Of a DNA stretch of 40,680 nucleotides, positions 16,450 through 25,600 are shown in pieces. Under the pieces are notes generated by a model. It searched no databases and had not been told where the DNA came from. It saw only the letters and a list, made by a program, of their open reading frames with translations. Position 1 is the first letter of the stretch; the number at the start of each line of letters is the position of its first letter. The stretch covers positions 1 to 40,680 of the forward strand of contig JAGFJG010000051.1 in NCBI GenBank assembly GCA_024102915.1, in the 5' to 3' direction. The translations under genes were made by a program, and so were the position numbers. The stretch comes from Caldilineales bacterium (lineage in GTDB: Bacteria > Chloroflexota > Anaerolineae > J102).

Positions 16450-17615
16450 TGCGTATTGCGCTCATCCTGCCCGGATTCAGCGAGCACGCCGAGCATTGGG
16501 CTATCCCGGTGTTGCAGCATCTCGTGCGCGGACTGGCTCGCACCCACGATGTACACATCTTCGCCCTGCGCTATCCCCATCGCCGCGATGTTTACACCAT
16601 GTTCGATGCCGTCGTGCACGCGTACGGCGGGGCGGATGCGGGCGGGTTGGGTCGGGGGCCGCTGCTGTTGCGAGCGTTCGCGGGCATTATACAAGAGGAC
16701 AGGCGACAGTCGTTCGACATTTATCATGGCCTGTGGGCGGATGAGCCTGGCTATTTGGCGGTGATGGCGGGGCGAGTGCGAAAAAAGCCTGCTGTTGTTT
16801 CGATCATGGGCGGAGAACTGGTCGGTTTCCCCGAAATCGGCTATGGCGGTCAACTCAGTACGGTGGGGCGAAGGTTATCCGCCTGGGCGCTGCCGCGTGC
16901 CGATTTGGCGACCGTTGGATCGACTGTGCTGGCGACATTGGCGCAACAGCTTGTTCCATCCGCCAGATTGAGGCTCCTACCGCTCGGCATCGATATCAAT
17001 TTTTTTGGGCCATCGTCCGATCTTTCATCCCGAACGCTCGATGGCGCGCCCGCCATCCTGCACGTGGCTTCATTGGTGCCAATCAAAGGCCAGGTGGCTT
17101 TACTCAAGGCCTTCGCCCAGATTTCCGCCAGGATGCCAAACGCCCGCCTGCACATCGTCGGCGACGGCCCGCTCCGCCCGGATTTGGAATCACTGGCCGG
17201 GCAATTGAGCATCAACGCAAGAGTCATCTTTCACGGCGCGGCCGCTCACACTTCGCTACCCGATTTCTATCGCGCGGCCGATCTGTTCGTACTCTCGTCT
17301 CGTTTCGAGAGCCAGAGCCTGGTCGTGTTGGAAGCGGCGGCGTGCGGTTGCCTGCCTGTGGGCACGGCGGTCGGCATCCTCCCCGATCTGCTCCCGCCCG
17401 ATCTGCTGGCCCCGACCGGTGATGCCGACGCCCTGGCGCAGGTGATACTGCGAGCGTTGTCCGACCCCGAATGGAGCGCGCAATTTGCGCGCGAATTGCA
17501 GCGTCGAGTCATGATGGAAATGAACATAAGCGGGACGGTCGAACGCCTGTTAGCTGTGTACGAAGAGGTTCAATCGCCCTATTCCGATGGCGTTGGCGGC
17601 GGGGATCGGCGATAA
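16449..17615 (+). CDS. GT4-family glycosyltransferase
   Basis: A 388-residue GT-B-fold enzyme. The N-terminal half begins 'MRIALILPGFSEHAEHW' with the short glycine turn of the acceptor domain. The C-terminal half shows the donor-binding signature: 'LHIVGDGPLRPDLE', 'VIFHGAA', 'YRAADLFVLSSRFESQSLVVLEAAACG', i.e. the E-x7-E element of retaining GT4 enzymes. It transfers a sugar from a nucleotide donor in the cytoplasm. The ATG at 16449 overlaps the previous stop by one base; upstream in-frame sequence is not family-like. Confidence 0.92.
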   Translation: MRIALILPGFSEHAEHWAIPVLQHLVRGLARTHDVHIFALRYPHRRDVYTMFDAVVHAYGGADAGGLGRGPLLLRAFAGIIQEDRRQSFDIYHGLWADEPGYLAVMAGRVRKKPAVVSIMGGELVGFPEIGYGGQLSTVGRRLSAWALPRADLATVGSTVLATLAQQLVPSARLRLLPLGIDINFFGPSSDLSSRTLDGAPAILHVASLVPIKGQVALLKAFAQISARMPNARLHIVGDGPLRPDLESLAGQLSINARVIFHGAAAHTSLPDFYRAADLFVLSSRFESQSLVVLEAAACGCLPVGTAVGILPDLLPPDLLAPTGDADALAQVILRALSDPEWSAQFARELQRRVMMEMNISGTVERLLAVYEEVQSPYSDGVGGGDRR

Positions 17616-17622
17616 TGTGGAC

Positions 17623-18414
17623 ATGATGGATTTTCTGAGTGCGGCAGATTTTCCGGTCGTGCGCGGCGTCATCCACGTCAGCGATCCGCAGACATCCGCG
17701 CCGGTCACCGCTCCATACCTGCGGGTGCGCGAGTTGGAGGGGCGATTGCTTGATGATGCCGCTGCGCGCAGGCTGCCGCGGGTGGCGGCAGACGATTCGC
17801 TGGCAAAGGAATGGATCATGCGGGCGGATTCGGCAGGGCGGTTGCGCGATTATTTCGCCAAACAGGAAGGACCGCTGGACGTGCTCGACCTCGGTTGCGG
17901 AAACGGTTGGATGAGCCACTGGTTGGCTCAAACGCCCGGCTTGCAAGTGCTCGGCATCGATGTCAATCTGTCAGAATTGGAGCAGGGCGCGCGTGTGTTC
18001 GCCGACGTCGAATCGCTGCGATTCGCTTATGCCGATATTTTTGACCGGGCGTTGCCTGCCGCCAGTTTCGACCGCATCGTTATGGCCGCGTCGCTGCAAT
18101 ACTTCGCCAATATGCGTACGCTCGTGCTGCGCCTGTTCGAGCTATTACAGCCCCAGGGTGAGATACACATCCTCGATACGCCTTTTTATGATGAAGCTGG
18201 CATCGAGCCAGCCAGAGAACGCACAGCCGGGCACTATCGCCAAATGGGCGTGCCGGAGATGACCGAGTTCTATCATCACCACCTGTGGTCGAGCATCCAG
18301 GCTTTCAACCCCGCCATCCTCTATGACCCCGCAGGTCCCGGCCAGCGTGTGCGCCGTGTTTTCCTCGCCCAACTTCGTTCGCCCTTTCCCTGGCTGCGGC
18401 TGACGAAGGTGTGA
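17623..18414 (+). CDS. SAM-dependent methyltransferase
   Basis: A class I methyltransferase of about 263 residues. Motif I is 'LDVLDLGCGNGWMSHWLA', followed by 'VLGIDVN', 'FAYADIF' and 'FDRIVMAASLQYF'. It is related in pattern to the methyltransferase at 14099 ('GNGW-SH' versus 'WNGWLSH') but lacks the Cys-rich ribbon. The start is uncertain: ATG at 17587 (overlapping the GT4 gene by 29 bases), GTG at 17617, or ATG at 17623/17626. I prefer 17623 because the protein then starts shortly before the first hydrophobic segment, but no strong ribosome-binding site decides it. It is the last gene of the plus-strand cluster, followed by a strong hairpin. Confidence 0.87.
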   Translation: MMDFLSAADFPVVRGVIHVSDPQTSAPVTAPYLRVRELEGRLLDDAAARRLPRVAADDSLAKEWIMRADSAGRLRDYFAKQEGPLDVLDLGCGNGWMSHWLAQTPGLQVLGIDVNLSELEQGARVFADVESLRFAYADIFDRALPAASFDRIVMAASLQYFANMRTLVLRLFELLQPQGEIHILDTPFYDEAGIEPARERTAGHYRQMGVPEMTEFYHHHLWSSIQAFNPAILYDPAGPGQRVRRVFLAQLRSPFPWLRLTKV

Positions 18415-18416
18415 AG

Positions 18417-18444
18417 TGCGACGCATTTCCGCAAATGCGTCGCA
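18417..18444 (+). terminator. Perfect 12-bp stem hairpin ending the glycan cluster
   Basis: TGCGACGCATTT (18417-18428) and AAATGCGTCGCA (18433-18444) pair perfectly around a 4-base loop, CCGC, starting two bases after the methyltransferase stop. There is no following T tract, so it may be a transcript-end stabiliser or a weak terminator. Confidence 0.6.
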
Positions 18445-18459
18445 CCTGCGCGGGGAATG

Positions 18460-18471
18460 TGACATTTGTCA
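18460..18471 (+). promoter_or_regulatory. DNR/NnrR-like Crp/Fnr-family operator
   Basis: TGACATTTGTCA is a perfect 12-base palindrome of the form TGAC-N4-GTCA, the core of boxes bound by NO-responding Crp/Fnr regulators (TTGAC-N4-GTCAA); only the outer T/A bases differ. It lies about 70-80 bases upstream of the YgbA-like gene, a position suited to activation. Confidence 0.5.
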
Positions 18472-18541
18472 TATCGTGCGGGCGCTCGTTGCTGTAGACT
18501 GATTGGACTCATCCACCGCAGCAACCTCAGCATTTCCATCG

Positions 18542-18940
18542 ATGCCCATGAAGCGAAACGACTACAGCATTTTTGCCAACGAACCCCGTATGCGCCGTGA
18601 GGCGCGTACCATCGACGCCATGATTCGTATCTATTGCCAGAAGAATCATGGGCAGGCGCAGGGGTTGTGCGAAGGGTGCACAGAACTTCGGGACTACGCG
18701 TTTCTGCGCCTGCGGAAGTGCCCATTCGGCGAGGAGAAATCGACCTGCGCCAATTGCCGGGTGCACTGCTATCGCCCGGACATGCGCGAGCGCGTACGAG
18801 ATGTGATGCGCTTCTCAGGTCCGCATATGGTCTATCGCCACCCCATTCTAGCCTTCATGCACCTGGCTGTGGATGACCGCCGGCCCGCGCCGGAGTTGCC
18901 AAAACGGGTGGCGAGCCAGTCTGGCGGGGTCAGCGAATGA
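18542..18940 (+). CDS. YgbA-like nitrous-oxide-stimulated-promoter family protein
   Basis: A 132-residue Cys-rich protein of the family containing Escherichia coli YgbA. The order 'REARTIDAMIRIYCQ', 'LCEGCTELRDYAFLRLRKCPFG', 'STCANCRVHCYRPDMRERVRDVMRFSGPHM' and 'YRHPILAFMHL' is diagnostic. The cysteines probably bind a metal or an iron-sulfur cluster. In E. coli ygbA is under NsrR control and is linked to nitrosative stress; the molecular function is unsettled. ATG codons at 18542 and 18548 are both possible. Its 3' end overlaps the convergent GT39 gene by 11 bases. Confidence 0.9.
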   Translation: MPMKRNDYSIFANEPRMRREARTIDAMIRIYCQKNHGQAQGLCEGCTELRDYAFLRLRKCPFGEEKSTCANCRVHCYRPDMRERVRDVMRFSGPHMVYRHPILAFMHLAVDDRRPAPELPKRVASQSGGVSE

Positions 18941-20891
18941 CGATTTCCTGTAGGCGAATGCGGTCGTCGGTGACGGTGGTCTGAGCCTGGCGTACCGGCA
19001 GGCGCGTGCCATCTTCGGGCCGATACATGCCAGTTTCGAGCAGATAAACGCCGGGTGTCAGGCCGTCCGGCAGGGGGAGCACATACTCGTCCCGGATGGT
19101 CTCGCCCGCACTCCACTCGTCTGTAGGGCATGTTCCCTGGCAGGGGGGATTATCCCAGCCGGTAACGTAATTCTGGTTGGCGTCGAGCAATTGCACAAAG
19201 GCCGTGTAGGATTGTTCGGGCGCGGCCACAGCCCGCCAGGTCAGCGCCACACGCAACTCGTCCTTGGAGGAATCGTCCTGCAAATCGTAGCCCGCCAGGG
19301 TGATGCCGTCATCCAGTTCTGCCGTCAGGGAGTGAGCGGGCGGCGGAGGCGACATGCCTTTGGGCAGATAGATGAACAAATCGTCGCCGAGCGGGTCGAG
19401 GCCGGGAAAGACGGCGGTCAACCGATAGTGTTCGAGCAGGGTTTGCCTGAGCGCCTGCGGGTCGCCGTACAGGTTGCGCAGGTCGTAGTCGGTGAGGGCG
19501 ATGATGTCTTGGGAGGCCCTCATGTGATCGAGCAGCATTTCGTTGTTGATCACCCGAAATTGCTGCGATTTCTCGCTCGACCAATTGGGCCGGTAAGCGA
19601 AGATCGACATCTCGAAACCGGGCGGCACATCCCGACCGGCGGCGATTGCCAATGGCGTATCGAAGGTGACGAGTTCGCCGTTAACGCCCTGCATATTGTT
19701 CACGAAATCGGCGGCGGCTTGTAAGGCTCGAATCTGATTGAAGGGAAAATCGCCGAACACGTTGTAGCGCCGCAGTGCCGCCACCTGTAGGCCGAGATTG
19801 GCAAGGAGCAGGACGACGATCAAACTCGACATAATCAGTCGGTTGCTCGACGTGCGCCAGGTTCGTCGCGCCATTCTCGACAAGCCTACGCCGCCGAGGA
19901 TGGCGAGCAGGGGCGCTTCGAGGGAATGGTAAAAGCTGCCCGTCGTGCGCGGGGCCAGATGTGCGGCGAACAAAGCCAGCGCCATCGCCCCCACAACGAG
20001 TTCGAACCCGTGCGCTCTTGCATTGCGTTGTCGAATGGCTCGCCATGCCCAGACCAACCATGCGCCAAGTCCCACCGCCCACAGGACGAAGAATTCGCCA
20101 AAAGTGGCCAGCGAGCTGTCAATCATCCGGCCAAGCTGTGACGTCGCGCTGATCATGCGGTCGGTGTGGAAACCGAAAATGTCATAGCTGAATTGCGGGC
20201 CAGCTATCGCCGCAAAGGGGCCGAAGAAAAGCAAGGGCAGGATGATACTGATCGTGACCACCGACAAAGCGGCTTTACGCCGGTTCTCATTCGCCAGTAC
20301 GACATAGACGCCATAGGGCAGAATCGCCGCCACGACGGAGAGCCGTGCGGCCACGGCCAGCCACATCAAGCCCATGCCAGCGAGAACCCGCCAGCCCGAC
20401 GACGGCAGCGTGCCGTTCCGGTCGGGCAGGGCCAGCGCCAGGGCTGCCATCATCAGCGCCGAGCTGAGGCCGTAGGTGGCTGTGTAGGTGAATTGGGCGA
20501 TGGCGTAGAGGCTGGTCATCAGTAAGGCCAGCGTCAACAATCCTGCCCACGGCCCGCCCCGTCGTTTGGCAATCAAGGCGCTGAGGCCGAATGCCGCCAG
20601 ACCGAATGCAGCCGTGATCACCCGCCCCTGGTACAACCCCTCGCCGATGAGTTTGAGAATCAGGCCGTACACATAGGGCAGCAAAGGCGTCTGGGTGTAG
20701 GCGAAATCTCGATAGAGGACTTTCCCCTCGATTGCCAATCGTGAAGCCAGGATATACCAGCCCTCGTCCAAATTGATCTGGCGATAGAGGATGAAGAGGG
20801 CGAATTCCAGCGCCGCCGCCAGCAGCAAGACAACTGCTGACAGAGGCCAGCCGGCTTCCTCTTTTTTGCTATCTGGTTTTGCAGTCGTCAT
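18930..20891 (-). CDS. GT39-like membrane glycosyltransferase with C-terminal beta domain
   Basis: A 653-residue protein. Residues ~15-440 hold about ten hydrophobic segments of a GT-C enzyme; the first loop has 'INLDEGWYILASR' and 'LYRDFAYTQTPLLPY', matching dolichyl/polyprenyl-phosphate-mannose-dependent mannosyltransferases of the PMT/ArnT type. Residues ~540-653 are hydrophilic and beta-rich ('LDDGITLAGYD', 'GLTPGVYLLETGMYRPEDG'), a domain that recurs in Chloroflexota GT39 proteins. It probably glycosylates a surface acceptor outside the membrane. It is read on the minus strand after the two hydrolase-like genes but is separated from them by a hairpin. Confidence 0.87.
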   Translation of the reverse strand: MTTAKPDSKKEEAGWPLSAVVLLLAAALEFALFILYRQINLDEGWYILASRLAIEGKVLYRDFAYTQTPLLPYVYGLILKLIGEGLYQGRVITAAFGLAAFGLSALIAKRRGGPWAGLLTLALLMTSLYAIAQFTYTATYGLSSALMMAALALALPDRNGTLPSSGWRVLAGMGLMWLAVAARLSVVAAILPYGVYVVLANENRRKAALSVVTISIILPLLFFGPFAAIAGPQFSYDIFGFHTDRMISATSQLGRMIDSSLATFGEFFVLWAVGLGAWLVWAWRAIRQRNARAHGFELVVGAMALALFAAHLAPRTTGSFYHSLEAPLLAILGGVGLSRMARRTWRTSSNRLIMSSLIVVLLLANLGLQVAALRRYNVFGDFPFNQIRALQAAADFVNNMQGVNGELVTFDTPLAIAAGRDVPPGFEMSIFAYRPNWSSEKSQQFRVINNEMLLDHMRASQDIIALTDYDLRNLYGDPQALRQTLLEHYRLTAVFPGLDPLGDDLFIYLPKGMSPPPPAHSLTAELDDGITLAGYDLQDDSSKDELRVALTWRAVAAPEQSYTAFVQLLDANQNYVTGWDNPPCQGTCPTDEWSAGETIRDEYVLPLPDGLTPGVYLLETGMYRPEDGTRLPVRQAQTTVTDDRIRLQEIVIR

Positions 20892-20909
20892 CGCTTACGG
20901 CTGATGCGA

Positions 20910-20938
20910 AAAGGAGTGCAGCGTCACTGCACTCCTTT
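20910..20938 (-). terminator. 12-bp stem hairpin between the hydrolase and GT39 genes
   Basis: AAAGGAGTGCAG (20910-20921) pairs perfectly with CTGCACTCCTTT (20927-20938) around CGTCA. Read on the minus strand the stem runs into four T residues. It would end transcription from the gene at 21070-22527, or attenuate the GT39 gene that starts 19 bases later. Confidence 0.65.
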
Positions 20939-21003
20939 GTCGATTCATAGAACGAAACCCGATTCGAATCGCTGGACATCACTTCACCCAAATCGGCAGC
21001 GAG

Positions 21004-21040
21004 CTCCCAGGCTAGGAGAGGGGGCAGGGGGGTGAGGGCG
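21004..21040 (-). repeat. GC-rich intergenic palindromic element, copy A
   Basis: CTCCC, a short loop, then GGAGAG with a G-rich tail ending GGTGAGGGCG. Closely matched by 33594-33632. It lies in the spacer between two minus-strand genes. Similar 'CCCTCACCCCC...CTCTCCC' spacers are familiar from Chloroflexota genomes. Confidence 0.6.
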
Positions 21041-21069
21041 GAGTGCGAAACCGACTGAACCGGATCAAC

Positions 21070-22527
21070 TTATTGCCGGGCCGGGTCGTGGATGCACTCG
21101 CCGCCCTGCTGCCGGTTCATGTAGTCGCAGAGGACGATATAGGCCGGACGCCAGAAGGTCTGGCCGGGCGGGCTGGGATCCATGATCGACCAGTAATATT
21201 GCTCCGTCTCCGGCTTCCACTCCGAGTCGGGCATGTAGATCAGCGACATCAACCCGATCCACGGCCAGTTGGCGGCGGCATACTGGTACGCGCGCTTCAG
21301 ATAATCCGCCTGCACGAACATGTCGATTCCGGCTCCCTGCCCATGCCAATAGTATGGGCTGTCGGTGCGGGGATCGAAAGTCCAGCCAAATTCGAGCACG
21401 ACGACCTTTTTGTCGCTGTCGCCGTACTTCTCCATGATCTTGCGGATATCTTCGATGTGGCGGAATGAGTACACGCGCACGCGTTCGGCGCCGCTGGGGT
21501 CGTTGTTGTACCAGGCGGGATTGCCGGCGATCTGGGCCGGATCGGTTTCGGGGGAGACGGCATAACCGGCCCCGTGCACGCCCAGCATATCGAAATAGCC
21601 GTCGCTGTTGCCGCCCATGGCCTGATACATCAAGTCATAGAACTTGGTGTCGTACATGGCCTCGAATTGATCGGCGGTGGTGGGAGCCATGCCGGCCGTG
21701 ACCACGATTGCGTTGGGGTCAGCCGCTTTGATCGCCTGATAGCTCTTACGCAACATCTGGGCGTAAGAGGCGGGGTCGGGCGCTTTGTTGCCCCATTCCC
21801 GCGAGAGATTCGGCTCATTCCAGATCTGATAGGCATGGATGCGGCCTTTATAGCGGCGGGCGACCTCACCGGCGAACTCGGCGAAGGCGTCCGTGCTCTC
21901 CGGCGGCTCCCCTGCCCAGAAGGCTTTGTCGGCGGCGGGGGAAAGACGCACCAGTAGATTGAGACCGTGGTCGGCCACCTGATCGACGATACGGTCGGTG
22001 CGAGACCAGTCGTACTGGCCTCGGCCTGCGCCCTCGATATCCTGCCAGGCGAACCACTGCTTCACCCAATTGAAACCGGCGTCCTCCATCAATTGCAGGT
22101 CACGGTCCGCCACTTCCGGTCGCCACCACAGAAAAGCCTGCGCCCCGAAATCGGGCGAGCGCATCACCCCGTCGGCTGCGGGTTTGGGCGCGGTGGTGGG
22201 CGTCGGCGGCACGGGCGTATCGACAGCCTGCCCCGCATCGGTCGTCGGCTGTTCGGCAGGGGCCTCGGTGGGGGGGATCGGCGTATCGCTGGGGGCGGCA
22301 TCGCCTGGCGTTGCCGCGGTCGGCTCGGCCAAGCTGCTGTCCGGAACGGCTGTCGCCGTAGCCTGCGCCTGCTCGCCCATGGGCGTCTTGGTTGGCGTCG
22401 GCGTTGGCTCAGCCGTCGACTGGCATCCGCCCAGCATCGACGCCCCAACCAGCAATGCGAGCAAAACGCTGGTAGAGAGCATACCGGTCAGAAAGTACTT
22501 GGCTTTACGGATTGATATCGCATTCAT
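21070..22527 (-). CDS. Lipoprotein with clan GH-A glycoside-hydrolase-like domain
   Basis: A 485-residue protein starting at the ATG at 22527. A signal segment ends in the lipobox 'MLGGC' with Cys35 as lipidation site, so it should be membrane-anchored on the outside. A Thr-Pro/Ala-Pro linker runs to ~residue 120. The rest is a TIM-barrel of the GH39/GH5-like clan: '[15 protein letters not shown]', acid/base Glu238 in 'YQIWNEPN', and nucleophile candidate Glu379 in 'VVVLEFGW'. Both carboxylates are kept, so hydrolase activity is plausible, on a glycan I cannot identify. It is a paralogue of the C-terminal third of the next gene upstream and probably arose by duplication. Confidence 0.9.
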   Translation of the reverse strand: MNAISIRKAKYFLTGMLSTSVLLALLVGASMLGGCQSTAEPTPTPTKTPMGEQAQATATAVPDSSLAEPTAATPGDAAPSDTPIPPTEAPAEQPTTDAGQAVDTPVPPTPTTAPKPAADGVMRSPDFGAQAFLWWRPEVADRDLQLMEDAGFNWVKQWFAWQDIEGAGRGQYDWSRTDRIVDQVADHGLNLLVRLSPAADKAFWAGEPPESTDAFAEFAGEVARRYKGRIHAYQIWNEPNLSREWGNKAPDPASYAQMLRKSYQAIKAADPNAIVVTAGMAPTTADQFEAMYDTKFYDLMYQAMGGNSDGYFDMLGVHGAGYAVSPETDPAQIAGNPAWYNNDPSGAERVRVYSFRHIEDIRKIMEKYGDSDKKVVVLEFGWTFDPRTDSPYYWHGQGAGIDMFVQADYLKRAYQYAAANWPWIGLMSLIYMPDSEWKPETEQYYWSIMDPSPPGQTFWRPAYIVLCDYMNRQQGGECIHDPARQ

Positions 22528-22566
22528 GATTTGATCTGTTTTGGAAGACTGGTCTGTGCAAAGAAA

Positions 22567-22609
22567 ACGTGAAACGTGATGGCTTGGTTCCACACATCAC
22601 GTTTCACGT
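22567..22609 (-). terminator. Rho-independent terminator of the large hydrolase-like gene
   Basis: ACGTGAAACGTGATG (22567-22581) pairs perfectly over 15 bases with 22595-22609 around a 13-base loop. On the minus strand the stem is followed by a T-rich run (TTTTCTT). It begins 27 bases after the stop of the 22636-25830 gene, and lies just before the start of the lipoprotein gene. Confidence 0.8.
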
Positions 22610-22635
22610 CAGAAAGCGGTCGGAAGCAGGTCGGA

Positions 22636-25600
22636 TTACTTCGGCATATTTTTCAGAGCATCATAGGTCGGTTTGCCCCAGATGCCCCATTGCGCCAACT
22701 CCGTGCCGGGGTTGGTGATGCCGAAGTTCAGATTCCAGAGGAAGGCTGGGCCGGTATAGCCGTTGTTCTTCATCCACTGGTAGAATTCCACCGTCCAGCG
22801 CGCCTGTTCGTCGTAAGTATTGTCGTTGGCGTAGCCGTAGGAGGGATGCAACGCTCCGCCAGCCGCCCAGCCAAACTCGGTCGGCCAGATGCGTTTATTG
22901 GTGTCGCCGTATTTGGCCATGATGTTGCGGTAGCCTTCCATGGTCATGCGCGCGCTCCAGGAATGGTGCGGGCTGTCGCACGGGCCGCGGAAGCTGGAGT
23001 TGGTCTGGTTGATGAAATCACAGGCAGCGCCGGTGGTATTAATGCTCGGCGGCACATTGTAGCCGCTGGGGTGAGCGCCGATGGCGTCGGAGAAATCCTT
23101 CAAGCCATTGCGATACATCGCTTCCAGATATTGGAAGTCATCGATCGCCAGTGCGCCCACGTTACCGGCGGGCGTCAGGGCGCCGCTGACCACGATCATC
23201 TGCGGGCAGGCCGCCTTGATAGAGCGGTAGGCGCGTTTGAGCAATTCCATGTAGCGGGCGGGATCAAGCGGCTCGTTGCCCCATTCGTAGTGCAGGTTCT
23301 GTTCGTTCCAGACTTCGATGGCTTGAACCTTGCCGCAATAGCGACCGGCGAATGCGCCCAGGAAATTGGCGAAGGTCTGCGGGTCGGCGGGCGGGCCTTC
23401 CACGCCGCGGTCGGTGTTGCCGGGGCGTGCCCAGTCGGGAGCCTTGACGATGGAGGCGAGGACTTGCAATCCCTGACCGTTGAAGAAATTGATCAGGCCA
23501 TCCTGTCCGCCCCAACCGATCTGGCCAGGACCGCCTTCCAAATCTTTCCACGGCACCTGCCATTTCACCCAGTTGAAGCCCGCACCCTTGATGGCGTTGG
23601 CCGCAAAGGCGATGTCGGCGCCGCCGTAGGGTTGAATCTGCATACCATAACCGAAATTACCGGCGCCTGCCGGGCGAGGCTGCCCACCGCCACCGCTACT
23701 TGCCGCCGGGGCTGCTGATTGTGCGGGCGCTTCCGGGATATTGGCCGCTACGGCGATCTCGTTGGCTGGTCCTTGCGCATTGACACGATTGGCGATAATC
23801 CAGGCCGGGTCCCCATTGTCTCGTTCGAGCTGCCACCAGGTTCCGTTCTGGTTCTTGCCAATGATTTTCATCTGCGCGCCTTCGGGCAGCGAACCGACCA
23901 CGGGGTAATTGGTGCCGGGGCCGCCACGCAGGTTGGTGGTGCCGGTGGCGACAGCCACGGCGAAGGGCGGTGGCGTCGGCGTGGGGGTGAATTCGGGCGT
24001 TGGAGAAGCCTCAGGCGTGGGGGTGAACTCAGGCGTCGGGGTGGGCACGGGCGTGTAAGTCGCTACGGCGATGGGGACGCTGCCCTGATTGCCGACGCTG
24101 CGGCTTCCTTCCATCAATTCCGCCTGAACATTGTAAGTGCCGGGGGCATCGGGCACGGCCAGGGCTACAGCCTGATTCAGCGGCGAATTCTGCGTGGCGA
24201 CGACATTCCCCTGCGGATCGGTCAGCTTCCAGGCCAGGCTTAGTTGTTCATCGCTCAGGGCGGGAGATTGCCCAGAAGCATAGCTCGCCAGCACATCCCA
24301 GGTTTTGGCGTCGATGTCGTCGCTGAGCAGCGATTCTACGACCACGCCGCCCAGATTGAAGCGATTAGCCAGAGCCAGTTTGACGGCCAGGCTGTCGGCA
24401 TCTTCCAGGAAGACGATGCGTTCTTCACCCCCCTGTCCGCGATAGCGATACCAGGAGATGCCGGTGGCCGGGTCGAATTGCAGGGGCGAGGCGACGATAT
24501 TACTTTGCAAAGCCGCCTGTACCGATTCGCCCGGAGGGATGACGTCGTTGTTCAGCGCCACCTGTCCCAGCAATGGGGCCAGCGCTTCGCCATAACCTCG
24601 GAAAATGAAATAGTTGTCCGCCTGCTCGACCGAACGTGCGGGCAGACTCAGTTGAAGTTTTTGGCGATCAATTTGGCCCACAGCCCAGGCCAGCATCTCC
24701 TCGACCTCGCCGCCGGGCGCATACGCCAGCGGGTTGTCCGGGCCGGGGATGACGATGCCATCGGCAATCTGGCCGAGTTTCAGCCAGTCATAGCCATAGG
24801 TTTCCCACTGACCCTCGGCAATGTGCGCTGGCTCATCCACAAAGACGACCAAACGCTTGCCGTCTTGATGCAAACGGTCGGCCAGCTTGCTGACGAAATT
24901 GCTGAATTCCTCGCGCAGAGGCGGATCCACGCCGCGATAGTCGAGGGCGACGCCATCATACAGCTTGGTCGCAGCCAGTTCCGCCAACGTGTTGATCTGG
25001 ATTTCCTGCATGACCGGATCGATCATCAGGTTGGCAAGCAGGTCGGTGCGGGGTACGCCGTCCTGCTCATAATTGCGGACGGTCAGCATGCTGCCATAGG
25101 GGACGCCTTCGGCAGAGGGCAAGAGTTCGGCGCCATCGACGCCGCCATCCCCGCGCAACAGCAAAACTGAAGGGTAAAGCGAGGTGGTGCCCGCCACCGC
25201 TTCGGGCGGGAACATGGTGGTGGGAGGCTGGATCACGCCAACGCGCGGCAGAGTCGGGCTGGTTTGCACGACCATAAACGAAGCCGGAATCATGGCCGAA
25301 TCAGACTGAATCGCATCCTCTTCATAGACGATGTTGCGCGGCATCCACTGCCAGGAATCGCCCGTCCAGTTGTAAACATCGAGGGTCTCATAGGGCAGGG
25401 AATCGTTGGGGATGGGGATTGTGGTAACGCTGTGTTCCGGCGGATTGCCCTGAACATTCAGTTCATAGATCGGGCTGCGGGGACGCAAGTTGCCGGGGAG
25501 CACTTCGGCGGCATGGCGCAGGTCTTCGCTGGTTTCTCCACGCTCGAAATCCGCGCGCGGCACCGATTCGATGCGGGCATAGGTCGAACCGGTGGCGGGA

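Noticed and set aside
22576..25170. Long open frames antisense to the large hydrolase-like gene (380, 174 and 308 codons)
   Set aside because: They lie wholly opposite a gene with clear domains, have no recognisable motifs and reflect the third-position GC bias.
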